Source: Adiantum capillus-veneris
Lineage: Eukaryota; Streptophyta; Polypodiopsida; Polypodiales; Pteridaceae
NCBI GenBank assembly: GCA_014529385.2
Contig: CM043944.1
Location: 53,666,768-53,730,767 of the forward strand
Reading direction: 5' to 3'
Length of the DNA: 64,000 nt
Shown: in pieces, positions 55,100-64,000 of the stretch
Position numbering within the stretch: position 1 is the first letter of the stretch
How the letters are laid out: each line of letters opens with the position of its first letter
Translations under genes and position numbers: made by a program
The notes under the pieces: model-generated
The model's input: only the letters and a program-made list of their open reading frames with translations
The model's database searches: none
What the model was told of the DNA's origin: nothing

Positions 55100-58000
55100 A
55101 TGGATGACAACAACACATATGTGTTCAATATGTTTGCTGTTGAGGACAGGTTGGATGGGGACAACTACCCTATGTGGGCTTATATGATGCAACATGTTCT
55201 TGTGTCAAAGGGAGTCTCAAACATTGTACAGGGCATTGATGTACGTCCTGGTTCTGACGATGTAGGCGATGCTGAGGATGTTGCAGGTCTTGCTGCAAGG
55301 ATTGCTACTATTAGAGTTGTTTTGCCTACGGTAGAACAAGCTCATTGGGATGTAAAGGATGCGTAGGCTCATGCATCGATTGTTTTGTCTGTGAAGCGCA
55401 CCATTGTTCCTCACATCCGTTCAGCAAAATCTGCAAAACAGGCTTAGGATATTTTGGCTGGTCTTTATGCAAGATGCAATGAGGCTAAAATTGCTTTGCT
55501 GCGTAAAGAGTTGGAGTCAAAGATTATGCATCAGGAATATGATATGGACACTTTCCTTTCTAGTGTCAAGGATATCAATGAGCAACTCATTTCTGCAGGT
55601 GAAGTCATTTCAGATAGTTCCCTAATGCAGATTGTTCTTGATGTCTTACCAGATTCTTACCAGACTTTTGCTAGTACTTGGAGACTTATGACCCAAGGAA
55701 ATCCTGAAGTTGTCAAGTTTGATGCATTATGCACATTGCTATTGCAAGAGTCACTTTCCAGAAAAAAAAGGACTAGGCAGCGTGCAATTGAACAGGCTTT
55801 TATTGCTTCTCAAAGAAAGGGTGGTAACAGTAATGCAACCACTTCTTATGGTTCTGCTGCGAGTGGCAAAACTTATGTTCCCAATGCTTCTGCTGGCAAC
55901 ACTTCGTCTGGAAATTCTGGTGATAAGGCGAAAAAAAAAGATGCATTGCTATTATTGTAAAGCTAATGATCACTTGATCAACTCGTGTCCTAAGTTGAAG
56001 CTCAAAGAGGCTAAGAAGAAAGAGCGTGGTTCCACTGCAAATGCTGGTTCCACTACAAATGCAGCCATTGTTGAGTCTTCTGTGAAAGGAGACTGTGTTG
56101 CTAATGTTGATGCAGAATGGGCTTTTAGCGCAGAGTGCACTTACAATCATGTTTTCCATGATGCATGCTTGTCAATTGCTGCGGGTTCACATGTGTGGTA
56201 TTTTGACAGTGGTGCTACAAAGCACATAACATCACATCGTGAATTGTTCACCTTTGTTCACCTCTCTCGAGTCTGTACCTCATGGGAATTATGTCACTTG
56301 TGCCAACAATGCCTCCTATCCAGTTCAGGGAGTTGGAAATATTGTGCTTACTGCTCCTAATGGCAGTTCCTTCACACTTGTTGATACACTTTATGTACCT
56401 GGGATCAAGAAGAATCTCTTGTCTGTATCCGCACTTGCTAGACTTGGACTTGTAGTCAAATTTGTGGATGACAGATGTACAGTTCATGATCTTAGTTTTA
56501 ATGATGAAATTGTTGCATCTGGCCTTTTGTGACGTGGGTTGTATAAGCTCACTTTGTATGACAAGTGTGGACAAAATTTTGCAAATGCTGTTGCAGATTT
56601 AAGGGCTATTTCAGATGCAAAACTTTGGCATGCACGTTTTGGTCATCTGAATTTTGCCAGTTTGCTACGCTTGTAGAAATCTGATATAGTTGCTTCTTTG
56701 CCGCCTCTTGAAGCACTCGTCAAACATGTTTGTGAAGGCTATATTTTGGGTAAGATGCGGCCTTCTAAGTTTCCAAAGGATGGTTCAGTTCGGGCCACAT
56801 GCAGGTTGCAGCTTGTGCATAGTGATGTTTGTGGGCCCATGCAAACTCCATCCATGGGAAATTACCTTTACTTCGTGACTTTCATTAATGATTACTCCAG
56901 GCATGCCTGGGTATTTCCGCTTAAAGCAGAGTCCAAAGTTTTTATGTGCTTCAAACAATTTCTGGCTATCGCTGAAAATGTCTCGAAATGTACTATGGGC
57001 ACCCTCCGTTCCGATCAAGGGGGGGAATATATGTCTCATGAATTTAATGCATTTCTGGCTAGTCATGCGATAAAACACCAATGTGCAGTGCCTTATACAC
57101 CTTAGCAAAATGGTGTTGCTGAGAGGAAAAACAGGTCACTGACGGAAATAGCACGATGTATGGTCAAAATTCAAGGTTTGCTGCATTCTTTTTTGCTTGA
57201 GGCCATCATGTGTGCCACTTATGTACTTAAGAGGTGTCCTACAAAAGCTTTGTAGTCTATTTCTCCATATGAAGCATGGCATGATAGAAAGCCTTCTATC
57301 AAGCACATGCGTGTTTTTGGTTGTTTGGCATATGCTTTGGTGCCACAAACACAGCGCAGAAAATTGGATGATAAGGGTGTTAAATGTATTTTTGTTGGTT
57401 ATAGTGCTGAAAGCAAAGGTTACAGGTTGTATCATCCGCAAACAAAACGTATTCTGGTTTCACAGGATGTAGTGTTTGTGGAAGATTCTGTTCAGCCCTT
57501 GCTGTCATGTACTAGAGACAGTAATGTAAGCTCACAGGACGTTTATGACACTTTGTTGCCTCTTTTCAGTGGTGGAAATACGAATGTAATTTCCACTTAG
57601 GCAAATGTACAGCCTATGGGGGTTTCTGAAAATGTTACAGATCAACCTATTACTGATGCATATGTACATGATGTACTTGATGAGGAAAGGGCTGAAAATA
57701 AGCAGGCTAGAGGTATGCCAAAATGGCTAGTGCACACTTTGCGTGACAGTAAATTGGATGCACCTTTGTCTAGTTGTACTCGTTCAGGCTCTCGCCATGC
57801 ATCTTATGCATCATATTGTTATGCTTTGTCTACGTCTAGCTTACATGATGTTGAAGAGCCTCTGTCTTTTGATGAAGCACAAAATTCAAAAAATTGAATG
57901 GCTGCCATGCAATCAAAATATGATGCACTTATAGAAAATGACACATGGACTTTATGTGATTTGCCTCCTAGCAAAAAGGCCATTGGTACGAAGTGGGTTT

Positions 58001-59390
58001 ACAAGTTGAAACGCAAGCCGGATGGCGAGATAGATTGCCATAAGGCTCGACTTGTTGCAAAGGGTTATGCACAGCAAAAAGGCATAGATTATGAAGAGAC
58101 TTTTGCTCCGACTTTTAGTATGACTATTGTGCGTTTTCTATGTGCATTGGCAGCTCATTTTGGTTGGGATGTACATCAATCAGACATTGTTACTGCTTTC
58201 TTGAATGGTGACATATTTGAGGAAGTTTATGTAACGCAGCCTCGTGGTTTTGTCATAAAAGGACAAGAGGACAAAATGTGCAGATGTAAGAAGGCTTTGT
58301 ATGGGTTGAAGCAATCTCCTCGTGCTTGGTATGAGAAAGCTGACACTCATTTGGTTAAACGAGGCTTTCGTAACAGTCCAACAAATCACATTGTATGTAA
58401 AGCGTGAGGGTGATGTACTTCTCATTGTGGTTCTTTATGTTGATGATTTGCTAATCACTGGATCAAATGAGAGACATATTGCTGAATTTAAGGCTGATTT
58501 GAATGCTATTTTCAAGATGAAAGATTTGGGGTTGTTGCATCATTACTTGGGTATATAGTTTAAGCAGTGTGATGGTGGTATTGCCTTGTGTCAGAAAAGC
58601 TACATAGAGACATTGCTATGTAAGTTTCGACTTGAGGATTGCAAACCTATTGCCACTCCCATGGAAACAGGTTTGAAGTTGAGTCTACATGATGCTGGCA
58701 ATCCTGCTGATGTGACTCTTTACCAAATTGTTGTTGGCTGCCTCATTTAGGTATGCAACACGAGGCCAGATATCCATTGCAGTCTCATAGGTCAACAAAT
58801 TTATGCATAGCCCAGGGTCTAAGCATTGGCAGGCTGTCAAGAGGATTTTTTGCTACCTTAGTGGCACATTACATCTTGGCTTGTTTTATCCCAAGGGGGG
58901 ATCATTTCCGCCAGACTTACATGCTTTTTCGGACTCATATTGGGCTGGTTGTTTTGACACGTGAGTATCCACAAATGGTTTTTGTTTCATGCTTGGCAGT
59001 TCATGTATATCATGGTTGAGCAAGAAGCAACCTACTGTGGCCACTTTGAGTTGTGAGGCTGAGTACAAGGCAGTCCTCACAGCTAAGGTTGAGTGTTTAT
59101 GGCTCAGACGCCTTATGGTGGCTGATTTGGGTGTTAGACAAGACACTGCCAACACTATCTACACTGATAGTCAGAGCGCATAGGCAGTTGGGAGGAACCC
59201 AGTTTTTCATGCTCGCACAAAGCACATTGAGGTGCATTACCACTATGTCAGGGAGAGGCTCTCAGCAAGAGAGATCAGCTTGGCTTATGTGCCAACACAG
59301 GAAAACCTTGCAGATCTTTTCACAAAGGCATTGTCTCGTGAGAATCTTGAAGCTTTGTGCAAAGCTTTGGGCTTACTCCCCTTTGTGGAC
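55100..59390 (+). pseudogene. Ty1/copia polyprotein (gag-protease-integrase-RT-RNase H), mutated
   Basis: Domain order is gag, protease, integrase, RT, RNase H, which defines copia. Gag (from ATG 55100) ends in a CX2CX4HX4C knuckle (CYYCKANDHLINSC, near 55,957). Protease shows WYFDSGATKHIT near 56,200. Integrase has HSDVCGPM, RSDQGGEY and GVAERKNR, keeping the D, D and E. RT shows GTKWVYKLKRKPDGEI, AFLNGDIFEEVY and YVDDLLITGS (about 58,430-58,460). RNase H shows ATLSCEAEYKA and YTDSQSA. Stops are TAG at 55364, 55445, 56674, 57103, 57253, 57598, 58556, 58748 and 59181, and TGA at 56530 and 57895. Frame changes lie near 55,930 (an A run), 56,240, 58,370 and 58,760. The final frame ends KALGLLPFVD plus TGA. 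It is inactive, but all domains remain recognisable. Confidence 0.92.
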
Positions 59391-59395
59391 TGATC

Positions 59396-59490
59396 ATGTC
59401 CTTAGGGCATGGCACTTCCCTTTACTCATGTGCCACTTTACTCATGTCCTTAGGGCATGGCACTTCCCTTTACTCATGTGCCAGCTCTCA
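59396..59490. repeat. 47-bp tandem duplication after the copia frame
   Basis: CATGTCCTTAGGGCATGGCA and CTTCCCTTTACTCATGTGCC are repeated twice in tandem directly 3' of the polyprotein, before the purine tract at about 59,505. Confidence 0.85.
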
Positions 59491-59520
59491 TTCACCGCAT
59501 CACTCCAGGGGGGGATTTAT

Positions 59521-59766
59521 CCCGGGGAGGTCACCTAATAAAAATGTAACCTATCACGTGAGTTCAACAGAAGGGTATTTAAAGATCTTGAAACTTACAG
59601 AAATATATATACAGAAGGGCATTATATTTTCAAATTTGAAAAAAACTTATAGATTTTAAAAGAAAGGGTACATTATATTCTTTAAAAAATTCACAGATAA
59701 GGGGTTTTACAAACATGTCTTGAACGCACATGATATGGTAGTTTTACACATAGTGAACCCCCCTGA
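59521..59766 (+). mobile_element. 246-bp MITE, copy 2
   Basis: The element begins CCCGGGGAGGTCACCTA and ends TAGTGAACCCCCCTGA, an imperfect terminal inverted repeat. An exact 9-bp duplication, GGGATTTAT, lies on both sides (59512-59520 and 59767-59775), as in Mutator-like elements. It inserted into the polypurine/LTR edge of the copia element. Copy 1 lies inverted at 15646-15891 and has the same length. There is no coding frame. Confidence 0.87.
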
Positions 59767-59775
59767 GGGATTTAT

Positions 59776-59972
59776 TACCATATACATGTGGTAGTGATGT
59801 GTGTGAACACACTAGGACCGTTGGCGTATTTTTTCCCTCTTTAGGAGGTTTTTTCCCCCGTGCACCATCGCTATAGGGCTATCTATCTTTCCATTTCACA
59901 CTAAGTAACACACTCTCTATTGTGTCACTTGAGCTTCCTTCGTCTTCTCTGCAACCCTAATTCCAACAGCTG
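59776..59972 (+). mobile_element. Copia 3' LTR-like sequence
   Basis: This follows the copia frame and the interrupted purine tract. It contains GATGTGTGTGAACACACTAG, two TTTTTTCCC motifs and a CTCTCTATTGTGTC tail, and ends AATTCCAACA. A degenerate relative lies at 37,247-37,345. The exact LTR start is unclear because of the MITE. Confidence 0.6.
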
Positions 59973-60029
59973 TGCCTATTGCTGAATGTCGCGGTCTCAA
60001 CTTCTATGCTGAGCTGCCACATGTATTGT

Positions 60030-62479
<2,450 letters not shown>

Positions 62480-62500
<21 letters not shown>

Positions 62501-63900
62501 TTTAAAAGAAAGCATGAAGTTTAAAGTTGAGCTAAGAAGGCCTGCTACCTTTGAGGAAGCAGTCACTACTGCTAGGGAGAAGGAATGGAAGGCTCAAAGA
62601 ATTAATGAGAGCGGGAAAGTGGTCCTTGTGCAAAATAATGGTGGACAAAAGGAGGAAAATTAGACAAAGACTAGATTCCAACCTGCTCAAAGGGTTGCTA
62701 TACTAAACAATTAGAATGAAATATACAAGATATGATGACCATGATGCAAGAATTGCGACTCAGTGTTCTTGGAGGTGGTCATGGTCACGGTCGTGGTAGA
62801 GGGATGGCTCAAGCATGTGAAGCTCAACCTAATGCTAATGCAGGTCATGGACAAGGCGTCTTTGAGCTGCATATGAGGTTCATTCCTACTTGTTATAGTT
62901 GTGGTGAACTTGGTCACATCAGCACTTATTTTTCAAAGCCAACAAGGATGGGAGGTGATATGTTCCCACTCCCCCAGTAGATTCTTAACAGGGCTAATGA
63001 TTATGCATCAGATATACAAGGAGATCAAGGTACTAAACAGGAAAATCAGGCCTCAACCTCTGGTGGTCATGTGGGTATTGTGCGGGTTGAAAAGAAAGAA
63101 GAAGATATGATGCCTGTAGGCAAAAGAGGGTGCGAAGGCTATGCCGCTCCTGGTCCTACAAAAAGAAAGGGAAAGAGAAAGAGGGTGAAAATGCAAAAGC
63201 CAAGAGGAAGAGAAGATCTTGTAGACGGTTTGAAGTGGCAGATTTACCTTTGGGAGAAGGCCAAATAGCTTACAGTTTAATGTAAGACCTGATTGGGAGG
63301 AAAGTAGATTGTACTTTTGGACAGTTGATGAATATGGTGCCCAAACTCAAGAGGCAGTGGAATACATTAGTGAATCTAGAGAAAGAGCCAAAGCATGGAC
63401 AAGTGAGAGTGTTGGCTGTGGGAGAGTTACCTGATATTTGTCCTGTGGTGAACGCTTGGCACAAAGGTGTGGGCATAGGAGAGTCCTACATTGATGGAGG
63501 TGCTCAAGCTTGTGTGATCACAGAGTCATGTGTCAAGAGACCGGGTCTCATTACATGCAGAAGATCTGGGTTTTTAATTTGACTAGCAAACCATGCCAAA
63601 GTGAATTTTTTGGGGATGATCAAGAATTTCTAAGTTGTGGTTTTCAATGTGAAGGTTATAGTAAACTTTCATGTTATGCGAGCTGGCCTGGGATCTTCCT
63701 TCTCATTTTGGGATGACCTTGATTGAGAGCTCTTGGTGCTGTGCAAGATTGGGGCAAGGGCACAATCTATGTATATGGCAGGAAGGGTGAAAAGAGGTTG
63801 TTGGATATGACTACCAAGAAACCTATGGCACTAGAAGATGTGAGTGAGAATGATGAATCCAAAGTTACCAGTGAAAACAATTTTGAAGATTCATAAAGTA
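62480..63900 (+). pseudogene. Ty3/gypsy gag-protease fragment
   Basis: On the plus strand, gag reads FVENLKESMKFKVELRRPAT followed by FEEAVTTAREKEWKAQRI, the usual end of the gag core. A Gly/His/Arg-rich linker and a zinc knuckle follow (CYSCGELGHIS near 62,893-62,925). The last Cys of the knuckle appears to be Phe. The protease region near 63,490-63,520 reads YIDGGAQACVI, where the usual active site D-(S/T)-G reads D-G-G. The frame then decays, though partial homology continues to about 63,900. It abuts pol on the opposite strand near 62,480. Together they are not one element in order. Confidence 0.7.
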
Positions 63901-64000
63901 GCTCTGCTTCCAGATCCAGTGATGAGGGTGAAGTTTGATTCTTGTTGTTGGACGAGGAGAAGTGGGTGAAATATTTCCAAGTGTTAGAGAATATAAATGC

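Noticed and set aside
55100-59390. Possible reassignment of TAG to Gln, because nearly all internal stops are TAG
   Set aside because: Frame changes also break the gene, TAG is a genuine stop in plant nuclei, and CHG deamination of CAG explains the skew without a new code.

Overview
This window is plant nuclear DNA made almost entirely of transposable elements in different states of decay. The plant call rests on a CACTA transposon with tnp2, DUF4218, DUF4216 and Transposase_24-type domains, on plant-type Ty1/copia (UBN2-like gag) and Ty3/gypsy remnants, on pentatricopeptide-repeat (PPR) gene fragments, and on many long (CT)n, (GT)n and (GA)n tracts. The abundance of PPR debris would suit a large-genome non-seed vascular plant such as a fern or lycophyte, but the sequence does not fix the species. 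No housekeeping gene is evident. The only long intact single reading frame is an unrecognised Pro/Ala-rich protein at 31,699-33,855.

Layout. 1-2,522: the 3' part of a CACTA element on the plus strand. 2,523-4,491: a ~171-bp tandem array, then a ~43-bp minisatellite. 4,495-13,746: a complete 9,252-bp CACTA element, coding on the minus strand, with CACTACAAGAGGT termini and an ATG target-site duplication. 13,750-16,516: short tandem duplications, a 424-bp inverted-repeat element with a tRNA-like core, and a 246-bp MITE. 16,517-30,758: a 14.2-kb transposon with CACAAGGAGCTTT termini and a TCG target-site duplication. It carries a multi-exon Tnp2-like transposase, a second multi-exon gene with clean phase-0 introns, and nested older debris (PPR pieces, LTR-like sequence, SINE-like pieces). 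31,000-33,855: a retroposon-like poly(A) end, then the orphan gene with a leader containing tiny upstream ORFs. 34,800-37,350: a minus-strand copia-like element whose gag start runs into PPR fragments. 37,350-42,700: mostly non-coding, with a 164-bp perfect-type foldback at 40,331-40,494. 42,734-49,070: gypsy gag remnant, LTR-like DNA and a 1.4-kb direct repeat. 49,074-55,049: a gag-only LTR element. 55,100-59,390: a complete-order but mutated copia polyprotein, with a second copy of the 246-bp MITE at its 3' end. 60,030-63,900: gypsy pol on the minus strand, head to head with gypsy gag-protease on the plus strand.

How the parts relate. The two CACTA elements point tail to tail and are closely related, so each shows what the other lost. 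Comparing them reveals CAG-to-TAG changes, and the copia polyprotein shows the same skew (nine TAG, two TGA, no TAA). This is what deamination of methylated cytosine at CHG sites would leave. In the 14.2-kb element, termini, target-site duplication, subterminal motifs and spliced genes agree with one another, which makes it the best candidate here for a little-described mobile system.

All calls come from reading the sequence. Family names rest on recognised motifs, not on database searches.
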